Source: Chlamydomonas reinhardtii
Taxonomy: Eukaryota; Chlorophyta; Chlorophyceae; Chlamydomonadales; Chlamydomonadaceae
NCBI RefSeq assembly: GCF_000002595.2
Contig: NC_057019.1
Location: 2,890,753-2,954,752 of the forward strand
Direction: 5' to 3'
Length of the DNA stretch: 64,000 nt
Shown: positions 22,735 to 37,420 of the stretch, piece after piece
Layout of the letters: each line of letters starts with the position of its first letter
Numbering within the stretch: the first letter of the stretch is position 1
Position numbers and translations under genes: made by a program
Notes under the pieces: model-generated
Seen by the model: only the letters and a program-made list of their open reading frames with translations
What the model was told of the DNA's origin: nothing
The model's database searches: none

Positions 22735-25211
22735 CTGGATCAGCGCAACAGTGTGGTTAGGGCCACACGCCACACGGCGGTAGATCCAGCCCAGATTTGA
22801 ATCTTGGTAGTTGAAAGGGTCGCCGCCGTCTTGCCGGAAAACTTCACCTGGCAGGATCTGCGTACAGCCGGCATTACGAGTGGGCCAGCATACGCTCAGG
22901 TACGTTCCGAAGCCCACACTTGCATACGGTAGACATGGCAGACTGAAACGCTGTATCGGCTACCACACGGTAAGCCGCGCCAAGGTGATGGTATTGCGAG
23001 TGCTCACCTCCAACTTGGTCACAAGTGTTGGGCTGGGTAGGTTGACTCCAGAGCCCACGCCCAGCTGGCCGCCGCCCAGCCTCAGCCGGACCTGCGGGCC
23101 GCCCCTGGGGCTGTACGCCTCCTCCTGCCCGGGCGCCGCCAGACGCGGCAGCTGCAGCGCCCCCGCACTGGACACGGCGCCGCCCCAGCCCCAGGCAAAC
23201 AGCTTCCCGTCGGACGACACGCCTGCGAAGCCAGGGAGAGCTCGCTCAGCAAGATCGTCTGACAACACGGAGCCCCACGCACTTCACTCTTCACACTGCG
23301 CCACAAGTCACAACTCACCAGCACTATGGGCTAGCCCTGCAGCGACATCCGTAAACCACCACCTGAAGATGGTGGGGGCTGGGATGACCACGGCTGAACC
23401 GGGAAGGGGCCCGGGCGCCGGCCCGAGGCCCAGCCCTGATCCTGGCATCATGCCCAGGCTCCCAATACCGCTGGGGTCTGAGCCCCACACATGCACTCGC
23501 TCATCAGTGCGGCACGCCAGCGCGTGTGCGCCGCCCAGAGCTAGCCGCCGAGTGCGGCGCAAGCTTGACACGTCCACCTGCGTGTGCCAGGGAGCGCGGC
23601 AGCGACCGCCGCCACCATCCGGAAGATGATATTACGCTGCTGGCGACAACACAGAGTGCGGTTCGTACAGACGACGCGCAGACCGACTCCTAGCCAACCT
23701 GCACACCGCACAGCACAGCAACGCGAGTCTGAGCATCAGAACGCCTCATCCTGCACAGGAGGTGCCCCTACCAAGCCCCGCCACCCGCCTGATTGCAGTG
23801 CCATGCGCGCGTCCACTCACCAGGCGCGGCTCCCACTCATCGTCAGGTGTTGCTCGCCCGCCGCCGCCTGCAGCTGCTCCCGCTCCGTGCCCCAGCTGAT
23901 GCAGGGCGCCAAAGCCCCACGTGTACACCCTGCCCGCTTCGTCCATGCATGCCGAAGTGGCGGGTCCTGCAAAAACCTCCGCCGGCTTCGAGCCGCCCAG
24001 GGCGGCAGTCGTCACTGCCCGGGGCAGCCACTCAACCCAGGGGCTGCGCGCGCCGCCGCCCTCGCTACAGCTGCTGCTACTGCTAGTTCTGTCGCTACTG
24101 CTGTCGCTACTGCCATCGCTCCCGCAACTGCTGTTCGAACTGGATGCCGCAGATGGCGGCGGTCCGAGCCCCAGTCGGCCGTGGTCTCCTAGCCCCCACG
24201 CGTACAGCCTCCCGGAGTCTGTGACGGCCAACGAGTGCGCTGCACCAGCCGCCACCGACACCACCCGCTGCCCTGCATGGATGGATACAAAGCATCGCGA
24301 GCGGGCCCATGTGTTATCGTGCCTGCTGCGCCGCAAAGCCGTCCTAGGTCAGTAGCGCATTGCCCTGTTGCACGTGCTTAGCCCTCATCAGAGTCGCTGG
24401 CCCCTTCATCATCTGCGTCCCACGGCAGCAATCAGCGGCGCACCTGTCAGTGCCTCCACCAGCATGGGCCGAGCGCTGTGACTGCGGCCGCCGGGGATCG
24501 CGTCTCGACCCACGCCCAGCTGCCCCGAGGCATTGCAGCCAAACGTGTACACCCGCCCGCTCTCTGCGCAGGATGACTGGGCGTAGGTCCGTCATGAAAA
24601 GAGGAAATGCCATGGAAACACTTAGCACGGCACCTGCGATCGCACCTGTCAGGCAGGCCGTGTGCGCGTCGCCAGCCGCCACGGCAGCCACAGGCTCCGG
24701 CAGTAGCACGTTGCCCGGCTCCTGCACCCAGCCGCCACACCGCACCACACGCAGCCGCTACCGTCACCTTACACGGAGTGGCTACCGCTCTGGCCAGCAC
24801 AGCACACGCAGCGCCAGCGACCTGACAGAGGGTACCCTGGCCACATACGCACAGCCCTTAACACACCGCAGCGCTGTCGGCCTCGGCCGAGTGTCCGAGC
24901 TGGCCCCTTGTGTTGAGGCCGAACGTGAAAACCAGCCCGCCGCCTGCAGCAAGGCAGAAGTGCCACACAGTGAGGCCCCATGCGACTACGCCCCTCAACC
25001 CTAAACGCGCAACGCAGCAAGCAAATGATTCGACTGCCTGGGACTTACGTGTGACCACTACCGTGTGTGCGCCGCCCGCGGCCAGATTCTCCAGGTCATA
25101 GCGCGCGAGGGCGAGGTTGACACGGGGGGTCATGACAGAGGACAGTGTGGTGGCGCCCAGGCCCAGCCTCCCGTGGTCGGCATTCCCAAACGCAACCAGC
25201 AGTCGGTGCAT
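22735..25211 (-). CDS. RCC1-repeat (regulator of chromosome condensation-like) protein
   Basis: Minus-strand exons: 25211-25049, 24943-24867, 24721-24646, 24563-24444, 24272-23821, 23577-23319, 23222-23008, 22857-22735, about 495 codons; a further last exon must lie below 22735 but I cannot fix it. The product is a chain of seven-bladed-propeller repeats: AFGNADHGRLGLG, AAGGAHTVVVTRGGLVFTFG, RGQLGHS, VAAGDAHTACLTESGRVYTFG, SGQLGVGRD, VAAGAAHSLAVTDSGRLYAWG, GRVYTWGFG, LGGAHALACRTDERVHVWG, AAGLAHSAGVSSDGKLFAWG, and VACGPNHTVALI. One blade holds a long serine-rich loop. RCC1-like proteins serve as exchange factors or scaffolds; no specific role can be read here. The start is set by ATG 25211, since an in-frame TAA stands nine bases before it and no acceptor intervenes. 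Promoter is shared with the divergent gene at 25711. Confidence 0.85.
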
Positions 25212-25710
25212 TGTATATTTTTACTGAGCAAGGTGAGGCAGCAATCAAATTCTGAGGTAGTATGATACAGGCCAGACTCTAGGCGCCGCAGCAGCGCAGC
25301 TGGCACGGGCGTGTCACACGCGGCGGTACCCGGCGTGTCGACGGCTGCGAAGTGGCCTTTCGAGATCGAGTGAATTTGCACGTCAGATTCAATAACTTAT
25401 TGCCGCTGGGTATTCTGGTGTTGCCAAAAGGCATACTAGTGTTTTCGTAGCGAGAGGTGTTGCGCCCGAGCGAGCGCTCTCCGCTGTAGACCCAACGCTT
25501 GAAGCAGTATGCTACACATCAGTAGATTATAATTACATTAAGAGACACGACAAAGGACTCGATTCGGGACGAGATTTGGTACGATGATGGGACCCATTGC
25601 GCCCGCTTGCATCTTTGGACATTAAAGCCCTGGCCCGAGCACATAAGCTCTATTCGCACTCTCCACCCTTCATATTCTTTGCTCCGGTTAGCTCACCTTA
25701 CCTCGCAAAG
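25212..25710. promoter_or_regulatory. Divergent promoter between RCC1-like gene and PBGD
   Basis: About 500 bp separate two head-to-head genes, so both promoters must lie here. An AT-rich stretch near 25500-25545 stands out against the GC-rich surroundings. No operator-like motif is certain. Confidence 0.5.
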
Positions 25711-27977
<2,267 letters not shown>

Positions 27978-28430
27978 GCGCATTACTTGACACAGCGCGT
28001 TGAGTACTAGCAGCGGCGCCGCTGACGTCACCGGCAATGGTGTGCGTGTGCGGCAACGTGACCAGCAATGGTGTGCGTTTGAAGGCAAAGCGGCGGAGCA
28101 GCAGCAGCAGCTGGAAGAGCAGCAATAGCAGCGGCGCAACGGCGGCAGTGCGGCAGCATGAGCGGGTCTGACTTCAGGGCCAGCGGAGCACCGCAGTTTT
28201 CATACCTGTCATCGCTAGCGGTGCCTGTGATGTTTGTGCCTGGTTGCTGCCGCGTATTGCCGTGTATGGTGGGAGTGTGCCCCTGAGTTCTGAATAAGAG
28301 AGCGAGCGGGCGGATGGGCCTCGAGAGGGAGGGGCCACAGAGGCGAGAGTAGAAACCCTGACGATGTTGCAAAGATATAGTTGACGCTTTTGACTTGACG
28401 CGTGTGTGAGAGCGTGATTGTTGTGTCTGG

Positions 28431-28435
28431 TGTAA
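28431..28435 (+). terminator. TGTAA polyadenylation signal of PBGD
   Basis: The TGTAA in this region, 454 nt after the PBGD stop codon; typical 3' UTR length for volvocine genes. Confidence 0.6.
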
Positions 28436-29745
28436 ATTCACTTTTGACATCTTGACCAAACTGACCTCTTCGACTGCATGCAATACAGCGTGGATTGACG
28501 TGCGCGTGAGCGTGCTGGAAGAGGCAAAGGGTGTTGATGCGGGCCCAGGATGCAGTGCGCGCCGGGCCCCCGGACCCTTGCAGGTGCTAGTGTGTTTCAG
28601 GACGCCAGGTTTGGCTTGTGTGCACGATCACGAGAGTGCTTCCAGTGAGCTTCGATGTAGAGCGTGCCCCTGCGGGAGAGCGCGCATGAGTCGCGTAGGT
28701 GCTTGGACTGCGGTGGTTTGCGGCAAACGCCCAAATCCACCTCTTTGCACACGTGCGGGACGTGCACGGACAAGCATGACGTTTGCAAGGACATAGATTG
28801 GAAGCAGCCTGACCGCCGGTGTACAGCCGCGCATGTGTGTCGATCGTGCGGCACCGACGTCCTGCTTCATGCGTTCAAGCGGGGAGAATAGGCTTGGGAT
28901 CTGGTATCCCAACCAAGATGTAAATCGAAAGAAACGCTCTCCAAGCCCTGGTCTAGTGGTTTTATCCTCCTGGATATTTCAGCGTGCTGATAGACCTTGG
29001 TCAACAGCAGGTCGAAACTTCGAACGTATCGATACCGTAGATGAACTGAGCCCCGCGGCCGAGTGAGCCGCATAGCGGCACAGGCCGTCAGGCCCTCGGG
29101 GACCAGATATCCGCAGTGTTCACTGTCCAGTTCATAGGTTGTGCACCTGGGGCCTAGGCATGTTCTCGGGAATGTTGTATGCGCCGGAAGGAACGTGTAC
29201 GGGGGAAAAGGAGTCACCATGTCTGGCATCGCTGAAGACCACACGACGGTACAACGGCTGGCTTGACAGGCGGTTGTACTGAGTACTGGTTGTTACACGG
29301 TAAACCCTCTCGAATCAAGTGTTGAATCGAGCAAGCCGTCCTGACGGCGGCACAGCGCCTACACAGCCATGTACACAGAGCCCAGAGCGTCACAAACTCA
29401 AGCCCAGGGCAACTGGCTCGTCCATACTCAAAATGCCAGGCCCAACAGCAGCAGTACGCTTAAGAATGGATTAAGGGGTTCCGACCCCTGTGTGTGTGTG
29501 TCCTAAGAATGCATACGGTCAGGTCCGGTCCGTCAGGTAAGCTCACCGTTGCGGTTATGTTGTCAAGTCGAAGTCGCTGGGGCACCGCCCCCGCAAGACT
29601 CAAGCTTCGTTTCCTATACCTCGCAGCGCTACAGGCCTAGAGGCCTGGGCATCAGTACTTACTACACTCACTCGTCGTGGCCCAGCAGCGCTCATGCTTG
29701 TGACTCTCCGCAGACCGCCCGCTGCCCACACGCGCACACAAACCA

Positions 29746-29750
29746 TTACA
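29746..29750 (-). terminator. Polyadenylation signal of the sterol desaturase gene
   Basis: TTACA on the plus strand is TGTAA on the minus strand, about 390 nt past the desaturase stop codon. Confidence 0.5.
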
Positions 29751-30136
29751 TGCAAGCGCCACAAGTATCTCACGTACACAAACACACAAAATCACTGGAT
29801 AGCCAGCGCAGGCCACGCCGTATGCACAAGAGCGCCTGCCTAGCTAGCATAACACGCAACGCTACCTTGCTTCAGCATTCCTCCCATACTTTGTGGACAG
29901 ATGACCAAGATTGACCCGAGTTATGCAGCACCTTCGCCATGCACATTCACTGCACGCCGCCAGCATTCCGGGCACCGGGGTCAAGCCATTAGGCAAGCCC
30001 CTGCATTCCTGCCCCAAAACCTCCCGCTTCCGTTGGAAGCCACCTGCCGCACGTGCCGGACGGGGCCGGACCCGCAACGCTCAGGGCACTACATCAAGGA
30101 GAGACGCAGGCCGAACAAGCTGCGCCTGCGCTGTCG

Positions 30137-32104
30137 TTACTGCGCCTTGACGGCCTTCGTGGCACGAGCCGCCTTGTCCGCGTCGTACTGCTCGGGCGTG
30201 GTGAGTGTGCCCATCAGGTAGTCCATGAAGATGAAGTAGTGGCCGTAGTTGTGCTTGTAGGTGGTGTGGTGGATGGTGTGGTAGCCGGCCCCCATGATGG
30301 GCCACACGTGGCCGTGCAGGCAGTCGTGGATGTTGGTAGTCCACACGCCGGTGGCGAACAGCAGGAGCTCGTGGGTCAGGAAGTGCATGGGGCAGTAGAG
30401 GAGGGTCCACGCGTACGGGACGGCCTGTGGACCGAGAGGGCAAGAGTGAGCGGTCAGAGGTAGCAACACCAGGCGCATGCTGTCTCAGGTACAGTAGTAC
30501 ACGCTAGGCCTGCTACGTATTCGCCTAGCCGGCCTCCCCACACGATGCAACCGCGCACCTGGAGGATGCCATCAAGGGGGTGGAAAGCCAGACCAGCGAA
30601 GGGCGAAAGGGTGTGCTCCTTGTTGTACTTGTGGTGGTCCCAGTGCAGGTACCTGCCGGGAAGTAGCAGGGCGCAAGGTAAGAAAGTTAGTGCCGATGCA
30701 ATACCGTACAGCACCTCTGCGCCAGTAGCCAGCCCTTATCGACCGTTCCCCGCAAGCTGTGCCCGCGCGCCCGCCCTGTGTCGCTCACTTGTAGAGCGGG
30801 CCCCAGTGCAGGATGCGGTGCATCCAGTAAACGCCGAACTCCACTGAGGTCATGTAGAGGAAGAAGTAGAGCACGTAAGCCGGCAGGCCAACGTTCTCCA
30901 CGCGCGGGTAGGCGCGGGTCCAGCCCTTCTCCGCCGCCATCTCCGTTAGGGCCGGCAGCATCGAGTAAAGTGGCATGGCGATGTTGGAGACCTGCGGACA
31001 GGGGCGGCGCATATATAAAGCACATCGTGCATCACTGTGACGGCTCGGTCCGAACTTGTGAAGGGTGCGTGTCAGGGCATACAATTCCATGTACAATCAG
31101 ATGACCGCACCGGGCTCAAGGGCATTCGCGAAGATCATGCACGGTTACTTTGCCCGTGCCCTCCTTACGCCAGCTGCTTCCGCATCCGCGTGCCGTGTCC
31201 ATCCTCTCCGCCCCACCCTGGCTTGACACCTACCCGCATCTGCTCAGCGACGTCCTTCCACGCCGGAATAGTGCCAGGAGCAAACCACTTGTCCCCAAAG
31301 CAAAAGTAGGTGTAGTAGCACCACAGCCCGCCCACGCCGAAGTACACCGCTGCGCAGAGAATCCAGCACCGCAGCCACGTCTGCCAGAAGTGGGGAATTT
31401 GATCCCGGACGCTGTCGGGAAACAGCCACATGACCAGGTTGTTCTTCCACTCGTTCTCCTCCCGCATCAGGCGGAGGCGCTCTGCCACCGGCATGTCCGC
31501 CTGCGTGGCAAACGAGGCGAACCATGCCCGCACGCCGCTGCGTGCACAGCGAAGAATGGTGCGGCAACTCAAAAACGTTGGCGGAATACCACATACAATT
31601 GGTTTGAGAAGGTCACATGTTGACCGGCTTGGACTCGACGGTGTTCGGCTGAACTGACGCGCGATGTGGACCGCACTAGGGCCACGAGAGACCTCGCCGC
31701 AAAGCCTCAGCTGTCACTTGCCAAGTCCAGTAAGCTACAAAGGTCAACGTTACCTACCGACAGCTGGCCAACCCTACAGCTGCTCGCGCCTCCCCGCGTC
31801 CTATTGAGCGGTACCCCGGCTGTTCCCGACCCCGCGCGCCCCTCACCTCAGCAGGCTGCTAGAGTGCCCAGCGATGACCACGTTTGGGAACTTCGTGTGG
31901 ACAACCTGCATACATACGCCGAGGAATGGGCTCAGCGCGCGTGTGCGCGGCGTTGGCGGCAGCGACGTCTCGGTGGGGATCCATCAGGAAACGCACCTCT
32001 GCGCTTCCTGCTAGAAGATGGCTTGAAACTAATACTGCTCCAAAAACAGCAACGACTGCTAGCGAGCGCGCTAGCGTCGCGCTCATTTTGAGCGAGGTTG
32101 ACAT
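30137..32104 (-). CDS. ERG3: Sterol C-5 desaturase (fatty acid hydroxylase superfamily)
   Basis: Minus-strand exons 32104-31914, 31537-31234, 30991-30789, 30652-30559, 30424-30137; 359 aa. The enzyme introduces the C-5 double bond of sterols in the endoplasmic reticulum using a di-iron centre. The three histidine boxes are present: HRILH (about residue 221), [11 protein letters not shown] (about 235) and HTIHH with a following KHNYGH (about 315). Hydrophobic spans include the N-terminal anchor ([17 protein letters not shown]), [32 protein letters not shown] and LLLFATGVW. The first exon is inferred from codon quality and a phase-2 donor (CGTAT|GTATGC) that joins correctly to the acceptor at 31537; if wrong, the next in-frame ATG is at 31494. 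The C-terminus is lysine/alanine-rich. It is divergent from the SET gene at 32469. Symbol is used by homology. Confidence 0.9.
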
Positions 32105-32468
32105 TTGTTCAAGCAAGGAAGCGCAAGTGGTCGATGAAGCTTCTATAAGAGTGCTAATATTATACAGATGGAAGCCTAATCAACTACAGGTACTCTGCGC
32201 ACGGTTCAACGTTTCAACTGGGCAATTTCAGCATGGGTCCCCATTCCGACTCTGCAAACTGTACCTCCGAGGCCATTTGAATTTTTGTGTTACGTTAATG
32301 CTTTGAATTATCGTCAGCTCAGTGTCCTTGTTGTGTATCGAAAACAGGCCTTTACGCTGCTTCGGTGCCTGCGCGTGCACACTTTAGCCTTCACGTCTGC
32401 CCAGTCCGCGCCAATTGACAAGCCCAAAACACAGTCTTCTGAGTCTAAACAATCCAGTTGCTTTTATC
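32105..32468. promoter_or_regulatory. Divergent promoter between sterol desaturase and SET gene
   Basis: About 360 bp between two head-to-head start codons; noticeably more AT-rich than the coding flanks (for example 32145-32170 and 32275-32330). Both promoters and 5' UTRs must lie here. Confidence 0.5.
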
Positions 32469-34011
32469 ATGATGTTGAACGCCCTGCGCGCCCGGCCGGG
32501 GTGTCCAGGCCGCCGGAAAATGTCATGTCAAGCTGTGATCAAATACAATAGCAAAATTGCACAGAACAAAAGCAAGAGGAAAGGTGCCGGTTGGATCAAT
32601 ATCGACTACGATAGGTAAGCTTGCGCTGGGAGCTGGCGGGCGGAGGGGGAGCTGGCGGGGAAGTGCTGGTGGTGGTCAACCGCAGGAGCATTGCCAACAG
32701 CCACTGCACTGCATGATCCATTCAACCGTACAAATGTGGTACGTCCTAACTGCAGGCTGTACACACAGCCATCCTTCAATCCGGGACGGCTGGTGGGCCC
32801 CATTAAGCTGCAGCCCGTGCCTGGTGCGTCGTTAGTAACTTAAGACTGGGTCGGAGCATGGGTGGGAGCAGACGACAATGCTCCCAAGGGTGGGCGTATG
32901 AAGACGGGCGCGCGGAACTTAAAGACGTGCCACGGGCGCGGCCCAGCACGCCCCCACGGCACGCAGTTGCGCGGGCACGCCCGGTCAGCCCCACCGGCCC
33001 GCAACAGCGCCCCCAAACCACCCATTTGCTAGACTCCATCACCGCACCCACCCCCACTCCCGGCCACCTCGCGCCCCTCGCCAGGCAAGGGCCGCGGTCT
33101 GGTGGCTGACCGGGAGCTGCCGGCGGCGGAGACGTTGCTGGTGTCGGAGCCGGTGGGCACTGCGCTGGCGGCGCCCGAGGGCCGCGAGCTGCTGCCGCAC
33201 CACCTGGTGGCGGCGCTGGAGAACATGGAGGCGGGCGGCCGGATGGGCGCGGCGGACAGGTGGGTTGAGGGTGGGAGAGGAGATGCGAATGGTATGGAAG
33301 GGGATGGGCGTGGGGTCGGGGGCGGGGGGATGGCTATGCGGTATGGGTACTGGGCAAGGGTTGTGGGCATAGGGGCATGGGGGTGAAGGCGTGCAGGGTG
33401 TTGGGATGGGTGGTGGGCGCTGACGAATGCCGAAGTGGTGTCGGCGGCGGAGGTGCCGGGACCGTGCAGGATCACAAGCCAACACCGCGGGAGCGGCACC
33501 ATGCGTTGCAATGGCAATCACTCCGCACAGCCGCCCGCCCTCCCCACACACCTCGCACTCCTCCACACACTCAGATGTGCCCACGCACAGCATCGTCGCT
33601 CCCCTCCTCGCCCAAAACACACCCGCCCACAATTTCTACCCCCCCAGGGCGCGTCTGCGGCTGCTGTACGACGGCAGCGCCCCCGACAGCCCCGCCAGCG
33701 CCCGTGTGCGCGGCGCCAGCCTGGACGACTTCCGCAAGATAGACGACAAGCTGCGGCGGGCGGCGGAGGCGCCCAAAAAGGCAAAGGGAAAGGGTTTTGG
33801 CGCACCGGCGGCCGCGGCGGCGCCGAAGGCGGCCGCCATCAACACGGGTGAGTGGGTGGGGCGGGCGCCGGAGTGAAGCGGCGATGCGCGGTGTGGTGCA
33901 GGTGGTGGCGACGGGGTGGTGGAGAGACGCGCGATGGCGAGGGGACGGGAGCGCTCGTCACTCTGGCCAGTTACCACCCACTCACGCTCCACCTGTCCGC
34001 TTTGTCGACCC

Positions 34012-34062
<51 letters not shown>

Positions 34063-37000
34063 GCAGCCGAGCTGGGCGAGGCGCCGCTCACAGGCGGGGA
34101 GCTGGAGCGGCTGGTGGCGTTCAACAGCTGGGGCAACAGCTACAGCGACCTGGGGGTGGCGGCGCTGCGGAAGGAGCGCTCGGAGGCAGTCATTGGTGAG
34201 CCGCACACATACACATACACACATCCACACACATGCTGTGCCGTGTACCGTGTGCATCCTTCCTTTGTGCTCGGACAAAGGAGGCCGCACCCCGGCCGCG
34301 CCGGCTGCTGCGTGCTCTGCCCCACTTGTCACGCCTAGCTTGGGAGCCGTTCCTAGGGCGCGTGCTGACATGCCGTGCGGCCTCGTGCCACGCACTCGCC
34401 CCTGCCACCCGTGTATGCCACCCCGCCACCCTGTAATGCATGTGCAACGCGTGCCCAATCGCGCACGTGCGGCCCAACAGGCGTGTGGCCGGAGTTTGCG
34501 CTGCTGAACCACTCGTGTGCGCCCAACACCGTGGCATTCAACGTCGGCCAGAGCCTAGTGGTGCAGGTGAGATGTTGGCGGCGTGTTTGGGGGAGGGGAG
34601 TTGTAGATACAGCCCAAACTGGGGGAAGGCTACATGACGGCAGTTTTGTGCCGGAGACTGAGGCAATGGTCCCGCCGGTCGTGAAGGGCCCATGACGGGT
34701 GTGGGCACCTGGGCTTGGAGGTGCTGAGGTATCGAGGGCGGGGCGGGATATGGGAGTGCGGATATGGGGGTGCAATCTATGTCAAATGTAACGGACTGTG
34801 TTGAAATGTACTGTAATGGGAGTGTGGAAACGGCAGTGCCATGCTGTGCATCCCCCCGTCTCCCACTTCCCTTTGCCCCCCCTTCCCCCTCCTCCCCCAG
34901 GCGGCCGCCGAAATTGAACAGGGCCAGGAGGCCACCACCTGCTACCTAGGGGACCTGGTGCAGGTACGTGGCTCCTTTGGGGGTCCAACGTGTAGGTCCA
35001 CATTGGGGCCGGGGGAAATGGGCCAACATCCTTCCCGTCAGGACTAGGGAAGGGCGTGGAACAGAGCATGGGAGGGGACGAGGCTGCAAGGTGCTTTGTC
35101 GCTTGACCTACTTGCGTACGGCACTCGTACAGGCGGCCTCCGGGTTCTCACCCCCCCTGTAATTCATTTTGTGATCCCAACTGCCTCTGCCGGTGTTTGC
35201 ACAGACGCCCCGGGAGCAGCGGAGGGCCTGGCTGAAGGGGTCGTACGGCTTCGACTGCCAGTGCGAGCGATGCAGGGTGCGTGCGTGCGTGTGCGTGTGC
35301 TTGTGCGTATGCGGTTGTCTGTCGGGGGGTGGGCGCGAAAGGGTTAGGAAGTTCAGAGCGGTGGCAGCCAGGCGCCGAGGTTTGGGTGGGCAGGCAGCGC
35401 GCAGGGTTGATAGGGCTGTGATAGGGCACCAACGCTGCTACCCCTACGTCAGCACTTCATACTTGTAATTATATGACTCTGTTCTTCAAATGAACGGGTA
35501 CCCCCCGTGGGCGCCCTTACGTCCTTTGTGCAGGCGGAGGCGGCGGTGCCGGCGGAGGTGTCTGCGGCCGTCACGGCGGCCTACGAGCTGGCCACCAGCG
35601 AGCAGGTGAGCCGGGGCAGGCGCCGCGCCCAGACCCACGTTACCAGGGGAGATGCAGGTTGCAACGTGCGGTACCGTATTGCTCAGAGGCGCAGCGGGGG
35701 TGAGGAGCGCGAGCATCACTTGGGGCGGAGCGGGGGAACCGCGGGGCGGACCGTGCTGTAGTGGGTACGGCGCTCGGCGATGGGGCTATCCCATCGTGCC
35801 CGCGCAAGGGACGAACAGCTCGACTCTTGTCCAATCTCCACTTGCCCCATTGCCCCAATCCCCACGCCGCTCAGGCCACCAAGCTGGCCACCGAGGCTCC
35901 GGGGCGCAGCGACCGGTCCTCGCTGCGGCCGCTGGAGGGGCAGCTGGCGGCGGCCACTGACAGGCTGGAGGCGGCCATGGAGGAGGCGGGGCTGCTGGAG
36001 CGGGTGAGGGGGAAGAGGGGGAAGAGGGGGCGGGCGGGGGGGGGGGTAGATACCAGCCCGAACTAAACCGAACTCAACGCAATAGAGCGAGGAGGAGGGG
36101 ACAGGGCAGGGGATGGATGGAGGCGCGGAAGCGGAACACGTGTCGACTTGCGCCCCCAAGACCCTGCGCCTTGCCCTCATCTTCGCACCCCGCCACCTCA
36201 CCTCGTCGCATCCCACCACACCACACCCCACACCTCATGGCGCAGGTACGGCAGTGGCTGCGCAACTCGGCCTACGCCGCCTACTTCACTCTGGCGGTCA
36301 TTCGCGACCTGCCCGACGGCTCCGGCCCGGGCGACCTGGGCGGCCTGTTCGGGCGCACCGGGGCGGCGGCGCCCTTCGGCGACCCCGAGGCACCCACGCG
36401 GCTAGCCGGCATGGTGGAGGCGGTTGCGCCGGGTGAGGCCGCAGCGCAGTCACTGTTGTGCTTCTATTCTTGTGTGCATGGGTTGCATGCGCGCCGTTGA
36501 TGTGTTTTATGGGCTCAGGCATCGCCCTGCACCTGCAACTGCAACTGCACCCGCACCCACAGGCTCGGACCTGCACCTGTACCTCACACTGGAGGCGCTG
36601 TCGCGCACCGCGGAGGCCTACGACCGTGAGGACCCCCGGGTGGGTGCGCGGGGGAGGGGAGCGAGGGAAGGGAGCGAGGGAGGGAGGCCAGGGCAGCAGC
36701 TGGGCAGGTGCAGGATAGAAATGGATGGACCAGGAAGGCGGGTGCAGGCGGCAAGGGCTCGACGGGCCAGTGATGTACCGTAGATGTATGTGGCAGCACG
36801 TTGTGTAGGCATGCGGACGCGTGTCCATCAAGCACACACACTCGCTACGTGCATGCAGGTGGCTGAGGCGACCAAGTCCTGCCTGCGTGCGCACATCTTG
36901 CGGTACGGAGTGGTGTCGGACGCGGTGCTGCGGTCGCTGCTGGAGGCGCGCAGCCGGACACAGCACTACCTGGGCAGGTGGGCGGGAGCGGCGGCGGGCG

Positions 37001-37420
37001 GGCGGTGGACAAGGAGACGTGAGGAGCTGCGGCGCAGGGGAGCCGGGCAGAAGCACGGCCAAGGGAGGGCACCTACCGGCGTCGTTATGTTTGCTGTTTC
37101 GTGTTGAATGTTTTTGCTGGGGCCGAAATTGAATGATTGAATTGGTACACGATACGCTGCAGCCGCTTACCAGCCGCGCCGCTTGCACCCAACCCACCGC
37201 TTTCGGTTGCAGCGGGATTGCAAGGCACCAGCCAGCACACGCCTCTTGGCCTATACCGGTACATGACTGACCTTAATGTGGTGCTGCTGTGCCCATGCCG
37301 TCCCACAGGATCACCCTGGCGTCGCAATCGGAGGGCGCGGGCACGGCGCTGGCGGGTTCACTGCTCAAGCAGACGGCGGCGCAGGCGGCGCGGGAGATGG
37401 CGGGCACAGGCGCGGAGTGA
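32469..37420 (+). CDS. SET-domain protein-lysine methyltransferase (SMYD-like, no MYND finger)
   Basis: Fourteen exons, 544 aa: 32469-32614, 32756-32823, 33085-33259, 33648-33847, 34067-34195, 34481-34566, 34901-34963, 35205-35276, 35534-35605, 35875-36003, 36246-36432, 36563-36639, 36859-36977, 37309-37420. SET-N begins at GKGRGLVADRELPAAE (about residue 71). The cofactor/catalytic core is FALLNHSCAPN (about 245), and the post-SET cysteines are in YGFDCQCERC (about 305). The NHSCxPN and CxCxRC pairs are diagnostic for SET enzymes that transfer methyl from S-adenosylmethionine to lysine. Between SET-N and the core is an Ala/Lys-rich insert; no MYND zinc finger splits the domain. The C-terminal third is helical, as in SMYD TPR regions. 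Start is either 32469 or the in-frame ATG at 32520. Substrate is unknown; a few related enzymes methylate non-histone proteins. Confidence 0.87.
34014..34057 (+). repeat. (TG)n tract next to a 3' splice site
   Basis: A pure TG run ends ten bases before the acceptor AG at 34065-34066 of the SET gene, taking the place of a normal pyrimidine tract. Confidence 0.95.

Larger units (their letters stand above)
27978..30136. other. Convergent 3' regions of PBGD and sterol desaturase
   Basis: PBGD 3' UTR runs to about 28450. Inside it, near 28030-28080, a motif CAATGGTGTGCGT occurs twice about 30 bp apart. The remainder has no supported exon; the last 390 bp are the 3' UTR of the minus-strand desaturase. 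Confidence 0.5.

Noticed and set aside
24748-24840. An extra exon (starting VAGAACAVLARAV) between RCC1 blades
   Set aside because: Including it leaves an intron of about 46 bases and inserts residues where RCC1 blades normally join directly; the simpler join from 24867 to 24721 keeps the repeat.
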